Of a stretch of DNA of 64,000 nt, positions 9,287 to 17,530 are shown piece after piece. The translations under genes were made by a program, and so were the position numbers. Origin of the DNA: Pseudomonas sp. 8O (GTDB taxonomy: Bacteria > Pseudomonadota > Gammaproteobacteria > Pseudomonadales > Pseudomonadaceae); NCBI RefSeq assembly GCF_902506495.1, contig NZ_LR733264.1:2000900-2064899 (forward strand), given 5' to 3'. Positions within the stretch are counted from its first letter, which is position 1. Each line of letters starts with the position of its first letter. Under the pieces are notes generated by a model, which was not told the DNA's origin, did not search any database, and saw only the letters and a program-made list of their open reading frames with translations.

Positions 9287-9964
9287 TCAATCTGCAAGGC
9301 GCGGAAGGAAGCTGGTATCGACGCTGTAACGTCGAGGGTCATTGGGGTCGACCATTACCTGCAGAAATTCATTCCCGATAAACGGCTGCGGGTCGAACCA
9401 CAGGTCTTCGCTGTAGAACAGATGTACTTCGCCGGTACTCGGGTTGCACCACTGACAGACCAATTGCCAGGCCGGCACATTGTTGAAGGTGGAAAACGGG
9501 TTGCGCCGGATTTCCACGAACTGTGCCTGTACGGCCTGGCCTTTACGTTTGAGCCGTTTGCGCCGACTGTCGACCAGCGCCTCCGGTATTAACAGCGCCA
9601 GCCCGATCAACGTGAAGAACAAACCAATGGCACCCAGTATCAGGCTGATGAACCAGTTCTGCAGGAAGCTATCGATATGCGCGTGCTGCGGCTCCAGGGG
9701 GTCGTAGAACAATTCGACCGTGTCGCCTTCGGCATAGCCAGGCCGACTGCAGACCTCGCCCGTAAAGGTAATGCGCTCCCCCGGGCGGGGAAAGAATTCA
9801 ACGAGAGGGCAGCCCCGGCCCATCAACGCCACCACACTGCCGGTCGTTCGCACCATGCGTTCCTCTTCATTCCATCTGTGATTTTGTAGAACCAATGCGA
9901 TGGCAATAAGAAAAGCGCCTACCACAGGAAAAGTCCATAACCAGCGATCATTCATGCTATTCAT
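9287..9964 (-). CDS. DUF3592-like membrane protein
   Basis: 225 residues. A transmembrane segment at about residues 9-26 ([17 protein letters not shown]) and another near 108-130 ([22 protein letters not shown]) flank an extracytoplasmic beta-rich region with the [16 protein letters not shown] pattern seen in DUF3592 proteins. A second conserved block follows in the C-terminal part ([22 protein letters not shown]). Function unknown. An internal ATG at 9955 with GGATG before it is an equally good start. It ends 4 bp before the trpI start on the same strand and its base composition is poorer in GC than its neighbours, which suggests a later insertion between trpI and trpBA. Confidence 0.8.
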   Translation of the reverse strand: MNSMNDRWLWTFPVVGAFLIAIALVLQNHRWNEEERMVRTTGSVVALMGRGCPLVEFFPRPGERITFTGEVCSRPGYAEGDTVELFYDPLEPQHAHIDSFLQNWFISLILGAIGLFFTLIGLALLIPEALVDSRRKRLKRKGQAVQAQFVEIRRNPFSTFNNVPAWQLVCQWCNPSTGEVHLFYSEDLWFDPQPFIGNEFLQVMVDPNDPRRYSVDTSFLPRLAD

Positions 9965-10078
9965 CCATGATTAATATGTCAGAAAAAATCACATGTTTAA
10001 GCAAATTAATCAGTTTTTATCTACCCCCTTCAAGCCTTAAGCTACCTCCATTGTCTGACCAACCAACGGATGACAGCC
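9965..10078 (+). promoter_or_regulatory. trpBA promoter region (and divergent promoter)
   Basis: This AT-rich gap separates the DUF3592-like gene from trpB. TrpI control of trpBA in Pseudomonas acts in the gap upstream of trpB, so any TrpI site should lie here. I cannot point to an unambiguous T-N11-A operator by eye. Confidence 0.45.
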
Positions 10079-11305
10079 ATGCCTGGTTCACAGAATTCCT
10101 TTCGCACCGGCCCCGACGCTCGCGGCCTGTTCGGTCGCTTCGGCGGCCAGTTCGTCGCCGAAACCCTGATGCCGCTGATCAACTCACTGGCCGCCGAATA
10201 CGAGAAGGCCAAGAGCGATCCAGCCTTCCTCGAAGAACTCGCCTACTTCCAGCGCGACTACATCGGCCGTGCCAGCCCGCTGTACTACGCCGAGCGCCTC
10301 TCCGAGCACTTCGGCGGGGCGAAGATCTACCTCAAGCGCGAAGACCTGAACCACACCGGCGCGCACAAGATCAACAACTGCATCGGCCAGATCCTGCTGG
10401 CCAAGCGCATGGGCAAACAGCGCATCATCGCCGAGACCGGCGCTGGCATGCACGGCGTAGCCACCGCCACCGTGGCCGCGCGCTTCGGCATGCAGTGCGT
10501 GGTGTACATGGGCACCACCGATATCGACCGCCAGCAGGCCAACGTCTTCCGCATGAAGCTGCTCGGCGCCGAGGTGATCCCGGTCACTGCCGGCACCGGC
10601 ACCCTCAAGGACGCCATGAACGAAGCCCTGCGCGACTGGGTGACAAACGTCCACAACACCTTCTACCTCATCGGTACCGCCGCCGGTCCGCATCCGTACC
10701 CAGCCATGGTGCGCGACTTCCAGTCGGTGATCGGCAACGAAGTGCGCGAGCAGATCCTGGAGAAGGAAGGGCGCCTGCCAGACTCTCTGGTCGCCTGCAT
10801 CGGCGGTGGCTCCAACGCCATCGGCCTGTTCCACCCCTTCCTCGATGACGAAGGCGTGCAGATCGTCGGCGTCGAGGCGGCCGGCCACGGCATCGACACC
10901 GGCAAGCATGCGGCGAGCATGGCTGGCGGCGCACCGGGCGTGCTGCACGGCAACCGCACCTTCCTGCTGCAGGATGACGACGGCCAGATCACCGACGCCC
11001 ACTCGATTTCCGCCGGCCTCGACTACCCGGGCGTCGGCCCGGAACACGCCTGGTTGCACGAGATCAAGCGCGTCGAATACGTGCCGATCAGCGATGACGA
11101 GGCCCTCGAAGCCTTCCACCAGTGCTGCCGCCTGGAAGGCATCATCCCGGCCCTGGAAAGCGCCCACGCGCTGGCCGAAGCCTTCAAGCGCGCACCCAGG
11201 CTGCCCAAGGATCACCTGATGGTGATCAACCTGTCCGGTCGTGGCGACAAGGACATGCAGACCGTGATGCACCACATGCAGGACAACCAGGAGAAGCACG
11301 CATGA
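10079..11305 (+). CDS. trpB: tryptophan synthase beta chain
   Basis: 408 residues from ATG 10079 (GGATGACAGCC before it); an in-frame ATG at 10070 would add three residues. TrpB joins indole and L-serine to L-tryptophan with PLP. The PLP lysine is at about residue 97 in [11 protein letters not shown], the phosphate-binding GGGSNAIG is present, and the C-terminal [10 protein letters not shown] is typical. It forms the alpha2-beta2 complex with TrpA, whose start codon overlaps the trpB stop (ATGA), the usual coupling. Confidence 0.98.
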   Translation: MPGSQNSFRTGPDARGLFGRFGGQFVAETLMPLINSLAAEYEKAKSDPAFLEELAYFQRDYIGRASPLYYAERLSEHFGGAKIYLKREDLNHTGAHKINNCIGQILLAKRMGKQRIIAETGAGMHGVATATVAARFGMQCVVYMGTTDIDRQQANVFRMKLLGAEVIPVTAGTGTLKDAMNEALRDWVTNVHNTFYLIGTAAGPHPYPAMVRDFQSVIGNEVREQILEKEGRLPDSLVACIGGGSNAIGLFHPFLDDEGVQIVGVEAAGHGIDTGKHAASMAGGAPGVLHGNRTFLLQDDDGQITDAHSISAGLDYPGVGPEHAWLHEIKRVEYVPISDDEALEAFHQCCRLEGIIPALESAHALAEAFKRAPRLPKDHLMVINLSGRGDKDMQTVMHHMQDNQEKHA

Positions 11306-12111
11306 GCCGCCTGCAGAACCGTTTCGCCGAACTCAAGCAGGAAAACCGCGCCGCGCTGGTGACCTTCATCACCGCCGGTGACCCCGACTACGCCACCTCG
11401 CTGAGTATCCTCAAGGGCCTGCCGGACGCTGGCGCCGACGTGATCGAGCTGGGTATGCCCTTCACCGACCCGATGGCCGACGGCCCGGCTATCCAGCTCG
11501 CCAACATCCGCGCGCTGGCCGGCAAGCAGGGCATGCAGCAGACGCTGCAGATGGTTCGCGAATTCCGCACCGGCAACCAAAGCACGCCGCTGGTGCTGAT
11601 GGGCTACTACAACCCGATCTTCGTCTACGGCGTCGAGCGTTTCATCGCTGACGCCAAAGAGGCCGGCGTCGATGGCCTGATCGTGGTCGACCTGCCACCA
11701 GAGCACAACGACGAACTGTGCGAGCCGGCGCAGAGCGCAGGCATCGACTTCATCCGCCTGACCACCCCGACCACCGATGACGACCGTCTGCCCACCGTAC
11801 TGGCTGACAGCTCCGGCTTTGTCTACTACGTGTCGGTAGCGGGCGTGACTGGCGCCGGTGCGGCGACCATGGATCACGTCGAGGAAGCCGTGGCGCGCCT
11901 GCGTCGTCACACCGACCTGCCGCTGTGCATTGGCTTCGGCATCCGCACCCCGGAGCACGCCGCCGAAGTGGCCAGGCGCGCCGAGGGCGCGGTGGTCGGC
12001 TCCGCTCTTATCGACAAGATCGCCGAAGCGCAAAGCCCGCAACAGGCCATCGACGGCGTACTCGGTCTGTGCCGTGAACTGGCCGAAGGGGTACGTGGCG
12101 CGCGGCGCTGA
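11302..12111 (+). CDS. trpA: tryptophan synthase alpha chain
   Basis: 269 residues, standard length. The catalytic Glu49 ([10 protein letters not shown]) and Asp60 (TDPMADGP) are present, as are the phosphate-binding loops [10 protein letters not shown] and [10 protein letters not shown]. The enzyme cleaves indole-3-glycerol phosphate to indole, passed to TrpB. It overlaps trpB by 4 bp and is followed after 18 bp by a strong terminator. Confidence 0.98.
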   Translation: MSRLQNRFAELKQENRAALVTFITAGDPDYATSLSILKGLPDAGADVIELGMPFTDPMADGPAIQLANIRALAGKQGMQQTLQMVREFRTGNQSTPLVLMGYYNPIFVYGVERFIADAKEAGVDGLIVVDLPPEHNDELCEPAQSAGIDFIRLTTPTTDDDRLPTVLADSSGFVYYVSVAGVTGAGAATMDHVEEAVARLRRHTDLPLCIGFGIRTPEHAAEVARRAEGAVVGSALIDKIAEAQSPQQAIDGVLGLCRELAEGVRGARR

Positions 12112-12129
12112 TCGCATCTCTGGCAAGTT

Positions 12130-12167
12130 AAAAAGCCGCTGGCGGAGCGACCCGTCAGCGGCTTTTT
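12130..12167 (+). terminator. Rho-independent terminator after trpBA
   Basis: Arms 12130-12141 (AAAAAGCCGCTG) and 12156-12167 (CAGCGGCTTTTT) are perfectly complementary, ending in a T run. The A run on the other side means it could also work for the minus strand. Confidence 0.9.
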
Positions 12168-12269
12168 CATGGGCATGTCGTAGCCAATAACTCGGTGACC
12201 TGGATTGAGGACAGCGATACCCCGGAAATTGACTATTGGGTTTCGCGAGGCTCACCCCATCCTATGCGC

Positions 12270-12704
12270 TCACGTAGACCAAGCCATCGCCATAGCTTTT
12301 TGTACCTCAAGCAAAAGCGCATCAGTCGCCGCAACCAACTCAGCCAGCAGCGGTTCATCTATGTCCATATACCCTTCGTACTCTGCCAGATTGCGTCGCT
12401 CATGGCACAGCGCAAACAGGCGCACTTGTGCCTTGCTGACGGAGAGCGTGTGCGCCAGGCATTGGAATACCAAGTAGCGGCGGTCGGAGCGATAACCTTG
12501 GAGGCGCAATGCAGTCAGTGCCAGTGCATGTGCGGCGTTGTAGGCAAGGTCGAAGCGGCTGGCGAATGACAGCGAGGGTGTATGAGCATCCTGCAGGCGA
12601 TCAATAGCCGAACGCAGCAGTCCTTCACATTCCTTGCAGTCTGGCGGTTCGGCCTTGAGGCTGCCCGTGCGCAATAGGTTTTCCAGATTGTCGTTATTGC
12701 CCAT
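12270..12704 (-). CDS. HEPN-domain protein, probable partner of the nucleotidyltransferase
   Basis: 144 residues from ATG 12704, with GGAGG 9 bp before it. It is largely helical and carries FALCHERRNLAEYEGYMD, an RN-x-x-EY signature seen in HEPN proteins paired with nucleotidyltransferases. HEPN proteins are typically RNases or their relatives. The start overlaps the end of the upstream nucleotidyltransferase gene by 11 bp, so the two form one operon, the usual layout of MNT-HEPN toxin-antitoxin modules. I cannot see a textbook R-x4-6-H, so RNase activity is not certain. Lower GC than the flanks suggests transfer. Confidence 0.75.
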   Translation of the reverse strand: MGNNDNLENLLRTGSLKAEPPDCKECEGLLRSAIDRLQDAHTPSLSFASRFDLAYNAAHALALTALRLQGYRSDRRYLVFQCLAHTLSVSKAQVRLFALCHERRNLAEYEGYMDIDEPLLAELVAATDALLLEVQKAMAMAWST

Positions 12705-13296
12705 GTTCGGTTCCCTCCGGATCGTGGCCAATCAGCTCGATCTTGCCCTGCTGCGCCACACGCAGCACGAAGCTGTTACCAGCGGCTTTCCTGGCCTTCC
12801 ACTCGTCTGGAGTGTACAGCGTCGGGTTGATGGTGCGCCCTAGTTGCGCCTCAACCGACAGCAAAAGCTCCATCACTTCGGCATAGCTGAGGCCGTCGCC
12901 GATAAGCATCAGATCGATATCGCTGCCAGCATGTTCACTGCCTTTGGCCAGCGAACCATAGACGAACGCCCACGTCAGTTTCCCGGCCAGCGGTGCGAGC
13001 GCTTCACGCAGCGGCGCACCGATTCCAAATGTCTTGCGCACGATGCCTTGCAACTCGACGTAGATCGGACATTTCCGGTTGGCCTGGTAATGGGTCTGGT
13101 TGCCGTGGCGGCTCATGGTCAGGATGCCCACCTGCTGCAACCGCTCCAGCTCACGCATCAGGCTGCCTTTACCTACCTGTGCATAGCGGGCGATTTCATT
13201 GGCATAGAAGCTCTGCTCTGGATTGCCGTAAAGCAGCCCCAACACCTTACGCTGTGTGCCCGTGAACAGCGTCTCGCTTAATGAAAGAGTTGGCAT
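12694..13296 (-). CDS. winged-HTH / minimal nucleotidyltransferase (MNT) protein
   Basis: 200 residues from ATG 13296; the frame continues upstream only to a TTG at 13353. The N-terminal half is a winged helix (FYANEIARYAQVGKGSLMRELERLQQVGIL) and the C-terminal half a nucleotidyltransferase with FVYGSLAKGSEHAGSDIDLM, i.e. the GS-x-A-x-G...SD-x-D metal site. Stand-alone MNT antitoxins adenylylate the partner HEPN toxin; this one also has its own DNA-binding domain and so probably autoregulates. Direct AGTCCCA repeats lie just upstream (13310, 13331). Gene pair with the HEPN protein. Confidence 0.82.
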   Translation of the reverse strand: MPTLSLSETLFTGTQRKVLGLLYGNPEQSFYANEIARYAQVGKGSLMRELERLQQVGILTMSRHGNQTHYQANRKCPIYVELQGIVRKTFGIGAPLREALAPLAGKLTWAFVYGSLAKGSEHAGSDIDLMLIGDGLSYAEVMELLLSVEAQLGRTINPTLYTPDEWKARKAAGNSFVLRVAQQGKIELIGHDPEGTEHGQ

Positions 13297-13309
13297 AGAA
13301 GATCCATTG

Positions 13310-13347
13310 AGTCCCAGTGAGGGAATGATAAGTCCCAAAATAGGACT
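13310..13347 (-). promoter_or_regulatory. candidate operator of the MNT-HEPN pair
   Basis: AGTCCCA occurs twice in direct orientation at 13310-13316 and 13331-13337, 21 bp apart (two helical turns). The second copy is part of an inverted repeat AGTCC-N7-GGACT (13331-13347). It sits 14-51 bp upstream of the winged-HTH nucleotidyltransferase start, so autoregulation is likely but inferred. Confidence 0.5.
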
Positions 13348-13428
13348 GCTCAAGACTCTTTCAACAGAATCCGCAGGGCTGCAGATGGCGCCGCCCGATG
13401 CTTACGCACCGCAACGGCGAAGGCGACT

Positions 13429-14865
13429 CTACTCGCCCGCCCGCTTGAGCAACTGCTTGCAACGCTCGGACAGGTGCACCACGCGCAGGTGCTTGCCGGC
13501 GCGCTCGTAGCGCTCGCGCAGGGTTTTCAGCGCGGCGATGGCCGAGTAGTCGACGAAGCTCAGGTGGCGGCAGTCGAGAGTCACCTGTTGCGGGTCATCG
13601 GCGGGCTCGAACTGCGCGAGGAAGGTGGTACAGGAGGCGAAGAACAATGTGCCGTGCACACGGTACAGCTTGCTGCCATCGGCCTGCATATCGCTGTCGG
13701 CGTAAAGCTCACGGGCATGCTGCCAGGCGAAGTTGAGCGCAGCGATGATGATGCCGCAGAGCACTGCCGTTGCCAGGTCGGTGGCCACCGTGATGGCGGT
13801 CACCGCGATGATCACCAGCACGTCGTTGGCCGGCACCTTACCGGCGACGCGCAGTGAACCCCAGGCGAAGGTCTGCTGCGCCACCACGAACATCACGCCG
13901 ACCAGCGCGGCCAGCGGGATGCGCTCGATCAGTGGCGAGAGAAACAGCATGAAGAGCAGGATCATCACCCCGGCGACGACACCAGACAGCCGCCCGCGCC
14001 CACCCGAGCCGAGGTTGATAACGGTCTGGCCGATCATCGCGCAGCCGCCCATGCCACCGAACAAGCCGGACGTCATGTTGGCCACGCCGAGCGCCACGCA
14101 CTCGCGATCCGGGTGGCCGCGCGTGGCGGTGATTTCGTCGGTCAGGTTCAGGGTCAGCAGGGTTTCCAGCAGGCCGACCAGAGCCATCAGCACGGCGTAG
14201 GGGGCGATGATGACGAGGGTTTCCAGATTCCAGGGAATGTCCGGCCACACCAGGCTCGGCAGGCCGCCGGCAATCTGCGCCATGTCGCCGAGGGTATGGG
14301 TCGGCAGATCCATCAGGTAGACCAGCGCGCCGATGCCGAGGATTGCGACCAGCGCAGGCGGCACGGCGCGGGTCAGGCGTGGCAGCAGATAGACGATGAG
14401 CATGGTCAGCGCCACCAGCCCGAGCATCAGGTATAACGCGTTGCCTTGCAGCCAGTGACCGTCGTGCTGGAAGTGCTCGAACTGGGCCAGGGCGATGATG
14501 ATCGCCAGGCCGTTGACGAAGCCCAGCATCACCGGGTGCGGCACCATACGGATCAGCTTGCCCAGGCGCAGCAAACCGAACGCCAGCATGATCAGACCAC
14601 CGAGCAGCACCGTGGCCAGCAGGTACTGCACGCCGTGCTGTATCACCAGCGCGACGATCACCACTGCCATCGAACCAGCCGCGCCGGAGATCATCCCCGG
14701 TCGGCCACCGAACAGGGCGGTGAGGGTGCAGATGATGAAGGCGCCATACAGGCCCATCAGCGGGTTGACCTGGGCCACCAGGGCGAAGGCGATGCACTCG
14801 GGTACCAGGGCGAAGGACGAGGTCAGGCCGGCCAGCAGGTCGGCGCGTAGGCGTGCGGGTTTCAT
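13429..14865 (-). CDS. SulP-family anion permease with STAS domain
   Basis: 478 residues with about ten hydrophobic membrane segments (GLYGAFIICTLTALFGG, GAAGSMAVVIVALVI and others) and a C-terminal STAS domain (TLDCRHLSFVDYSAIAALKTL). SulP proteins move sulfate, bicarbonate or related anions across the inner membrane. The substrate is not predictable here. It is monocistronic, minus strand. It is a different subfamily from the SulP protein encoded at 26183, and nothing nearby ties it to sulfur metabolism. Confidence 0.92.
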   Translation of the reverse strand: MKPARLRADLLAGLTSSFALVPECIAFALVAQVNPLMGLYGAFIICTLTALFGGRPGMISGAAGSMAVVIVALVIQHGVQYLLATVLLGGLIMLAFGLLRLGKLIRMVPHPVMLGFVNGLAIIIALAQFEHFQHDGHWLQGNALYLMLGLVALTMLIVYLLPRLTRAVPPALVAILGIGALVYLMDLPTHTLGDMAQIAGGLPSLVWPDIPWNLETLVIIAPYAVLMALVGLLETLLTLNLTDEITATRGHPDRECVALGVANMTSGLFGGMGGCAMIGQTVINLGSGGRGRLSGVVAGVMILLFMLFLSPLIERIPLAALVGVMFVVAQQTFAWGSLRVAGKVPANDVLVIIAVTAITVATDLATAVLCGIIIAALNFAWQHARELYADSDMQADGSKLYRVHGTLFFASCTTFLAQFEPADDPQQVTLDCRHLSFVDYSAIAALKTLRERYERAGKHLRVVHLSERCKQLLKRAGE

Positions 14866-15016
14866 GAGCGGGCGTGTGAACAGGCAAAAGGGCGCGCATG
14901 TTAGCGCCCGAAGCGACCTGCCGTCATGCGCTCAGAGATGACCGGGGGATCAGCAACCTGGTCCATACCCCGTGGATGCATGGCAATCACAGAGCAGAGG
15001 CTCTGTCAGGCATCGC

Positions 15017-15415
15017 TTACCGATACAAAGCGCACAGCGGCTCGATCTTGTCGCCTTTGACGTATGAGAAATTCAGCTTGAGGCCTTCGATCTCCATGCC
15101 CAGCTCCATGGTCTTGGCATTGAAAGCCAGGACCTGCAGATCGAAGCTCTGATAGGGCGAAGTGATGTGGATGGTCTGGCCATCCTCGCTGAGGCGATAG
15201 TCAGAGACCTCTACTTCCCGCTCGCTCGGCGTTGCGCAGTTGAACGGATGCAGGTCACTCTTGCCGTCGGCCTTGAACTCGACGACGTTGGCGATACCGT
15301 TGTTCAACGGCGTCATGGCCCAGATGCCGAGTAATTGGTCCTGGCTTTCGATCGTGGCGGCACTGGCCGCGCTCGACAACAGGGCGAACAGGGGAACACA
15401 CAGCAGTTTCTTCAT
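15017..15415 (-). CDS. small secreted protein of unknown function
   Basis: 132 residues with a clean signal peptide (MKKLLCVPLFALLSSAASA). The mature part (LLGIWAMTPLNNGIANVVEF...) has the look of a lipocalin-like or META-type beta domain and two cysteines (FNCATPSE and EPLCALYR). AAGGAAA precedes the start. Not recognised as a named family; periplasmic by inference. It is divergent from the SDR gene at 15556. Confidence 0.8.
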   Translation of the reverse strand: MKKLLCVPLFALLSSAASAATIESQDQLLGIWAMTPLNNGIANVVEFKADGKSDLHPFNCATPSEREVEVSDYRLSEDGQTIHITSPYQSFDLQVLAFNAKTMELGMEIEGLKLNFSYVKGDKIEPLCALYR

Positions 15416-15555
15416 GGGATTTCCTTATCGGATGATGAGACACGTCCACAGGCGGACATGCGCGGCGCCGATGCTACCTGCATCCGGCAAAGCCGGACAC
15501 GAAGGGAGCCACACTCCGGCAGCCCGACACATATTCTGCAACAAGGAGCCCAGCC

Positions 15556-16299
15556 ATGAGCAAGAATCTACTGATCACCGGTGCCAGCCGCGGCATCGGC
15601 CGCGCCACTGCCCTGCTGGCCGCGGCTGGCGGCTGGACGGTCGGCGTCAACTACCGCAGCGGCCGCGAAGCCGCCAATGAGGTGGTGGCGCAGATCGAAG
15701 CCATGGGCGGCAAGGCCGTTGCGCTGCCTGGCGATGTCGCCAACGAGGACGATGTGCTGCGCCTGTTCGAGGCCATGGACAAGCTCGGCCCGCTGCACGG
15801 CCTGGTAGTCAATGCCGGCATCGTCGCCCCGCCCATGTCGCTGCTGGAGATGAGCGGCGAACGCCTGCAACGGATGTTCGACGTCAATGTGCTAGGCAGC
15901 TACCTCACCGCGCGCGAAGGAGCTCGGCGCATGGCCCGCAGCCGTGGTGGAGAGGGTGGTTCGATGGTGCTGGTGTCGTCGGTGGCCGCCAGCCTGGGCG
16001 CGCCCTTCGAGTATGTCGACTATGCCGGCGCCAAAGGCGCGATGGATGTACTGACCCGCGGCCTGGCCAAGGAATTGGGCGGCGAGGGCGTACGGGTCAA
16101 TGCCGTGCGCCCGGGACTGATCGATACCGAGATCCACGCCAGCGGTGGCCAGCCGGATCGCGCCGAGCGCCTGGGCAAGGCGACACCGCTGGGCCGCGCC
16201 GGACGTGCCGAGGAAGTCGCCGAAGCCATCCTCTGGTTGCTCGGTGAAAAGGCCAGCTATACCACTGGCGCGCTGATCGATATCGCTGGCGGGCGCTAG
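15556..16299 (+). CDS. SDR-family NAD(P)-dependent oxidoreductase
   Basis: 247 residues, classical short-chain dehydrogenase. The cofactor motif TGASRGIGRA, NAG (VNAGIVAPP), the catalytic Ser (VLVSSVAAS) and Y-x3-K (YVDYAGAKGAM) are all present, with the C-terminal TTGALIDIAGGR. AAGGAG lies before the start. It probably reduces or oxidises a small carbonyl compound, but the substrate is unknown. It stands alone ahead of the AraC/TonB receptor pair. Confidence 0.92.
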   Translation: MSKNLLITGASRGIGRATALLAAAGGWTVGVNYRSGREAANEVVAQIEAMGGKAVALPGDVANEDDVLRLFEAMDKLGPLHGLVVNAGIVAPPMSLLEMSGERLQRMFDVNVLGSYLTAREGARRMARSRGGEGGSMVLVSSVAASLGAPFEYVDYAGAKGAMDVLTRGLAKELGGEGVRVNAVRPGLIDTEIHASGGQPDRAERLGKATPLGRAGRAEEVAEAILWLLGEKASYTTGALIDIAGGR

Positions 16300-16400
16300 C
16301 TCTGAACGAAGGGAGGTCGAGCGAGACCGAAACACCCTTCTGTCGCACCCCTAATAGAGAGGACATCTGCCAGGAGATCCACCGACCAGCACCGATACGC

Positions 16401-16423
16401 AAATGAGAAGCAATGATATTATC
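16401..16423 (+). promoter_or_regulatory. candidate Fur box overlapping the AraC regulator start
   Basis: AAATGAGAAGCAATGATATT is followed by ATC at 16401-16423, a run of NAT(A/T)AT-like hexamers resembling a Fur site. It overlaps the proposed ATG at 16403, so either Fur blocks the transcript start here or translation begins downstream. Confidence 0.4.
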
Positions 16424-17398
16424 TGCGTTTTGAACAATCAGGTGCCTCTCTTGGCTCAGCCCCAACATGCCCCATGCCGGTATTCGCTAGAGGACCTCCG
16501 CCAATTGGGCCGGCGTCATCATGTGCATTACAGCCTGATTGGCGCACAGCACGAGGACAATCCGTGCGTGATGCAGGGCTACATCAACGAGCAGGAAACC
16601 AGCCTGGGCATGACGCTGGTCAGCTCTCAGGTACAAACCTTCCAGGGTTACCAGGCTCAGTCATTCACCTCTCCCAGCCTGACCATGATCGTCCTGCTGG
16701 AGGGACAGGCTCAGCTCGCCGGCCCCACCGTCATCACCCTCTCGCCTGGTCATGGCGTCATCCTGCTCGGCCAGGAAGAGCCCGGTCAGACGGCTCGGCA
16801 TCACGCTCATCACAACTTGCGCGGCCTCAACCTGTCCATCGGCAACATCGATGACCTGGCAGACGAGAACCTGGCGGATCAGCTACGCGGCACCCTGCAA
16901 CGCCGCAGCGCCTACACCCAACGCTGGACCATCCCCGCAAGCCTGCACCAGGGTTTGCAGGCCCTGGCCTGCGAACAGTCGCAAGGCTGCCTGCAACGGC
17001 TCTTGAACGAGGGCCTGGCACTGCAACTGTTGGCGCACGGCTTGAGCGCCATTGGCACTCATGAGCGCGACACCCCCTCGCTCAATCCACGTGATCGGGC
17101 CCTACTGGAACGGGTTCGCGATTACCTGCATCAAGAGCCTGGAGCCGAGCACAGCCTGCACCAGCTGGCACAACTGGCGTGCATGAGCCCCAGCTCTCTG
17201 CGCCAGAAGTTCCAGCACGCCTATGGCGTCAGCGTCATGGCCTACCTGCGCCGGCGCCGCATGGAGCTGGCCAGGCAATACCTCGAACAGGGTTGGCGAG
17301 TTCAGGACGCCGCCCACTATGTTGGCTATCGCCACGCCAGCAATTTCGCCACCGCGTACCGGCACCATTTCGGTGTTTCTCCCCGCGAGTTGATCTAG
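16403..17398 (+). CDS. AraC-family regulator (PchR-like)
   Basis: 331 residues. The C-terminal AraC DNA-binding domain has two HTH motifs (HSLHQLAQLACMSPSSLRQKFQHAYG and VQDAAHYVGYRHASNFATAYRHHFGVSP). The N-terminal part resembles the ligand-binding half of PchR-type siderophore regulators. Such proteins bind a ferric siderophore in the cytoplasm and activate the adjacent receptor gene. The TonB receptor gene begins 132 bp downstream on the same strand, which supports that role. The exact start is uncertain because a Fur-like sequence covers the first codons. Confidence 0.88.
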   Translation: MRSNDIICVLNNQVPLLAQPQHAPCRYSLEDLRQLGRRHHVHYSLIGAQHEDNPCVMQGYINEQETSLGMTLVSSQVQTFQGYQAQSFTSPSLTMIVLLEGQAQLAGPTVITLSPGHGVILLGQEEPGQTARHHAHHNLRGLNLSIGNIDDLADENLADQLRGTLQRRSAYTQRWTIPASLHQGLQALACEQSQGCLQRLLNEGLALQLLAHGLSAIGTHERDTPSLNPRDRALLERVRDYLHQEPGAEHSLHQLAQLACMSPSSLRQKFQHAYGVSVMAYLRRRRMELARQYLEQGWRVQDAAHYVGYRHASNFATAYRHHFGVSPRELI

Positions 17399-17480
17399 CA
17401 GGACATCACCCCCAACACCGTCGTTCCCGCCCTGGCATCCAGCATAGGAACACTGGCATCCGGCAAAAGTGGACCCTCAA

Positions 17481-17513
17481 GTAAATGTGAATAATTCGCA
17501 TGAAGAAATTATT
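17481..17513 (+). promoter_or_regulatory. AT-rich inverted repeat before the third receptor
   Basis: AATAATT at 17490-17496 and AATTATT at 17507-17513 form an inverted repeat 18 bp before the receptor start, preceded by GTAAATGTGAATAATTCGCA. It could be a Fur or AraC-type operator; I cannot choose between them. Confidence 0.4.
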
Positions 17514-17530
17514 CCCATAAGGTCCCTGCA

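Noticed and set aside
12130..13429. Possible integrated element around the MNT-HEPN pair
   Set aside because: No integrase, tRNA or flanking repeats visible, only lower GC; described as a transferred gene pair at most.
14989..15006. ACAGAGC / GCTCTGT hairpin after the small secreted-protein gene
   Set aside because: Seven-base arms without a T run; not enough to call.
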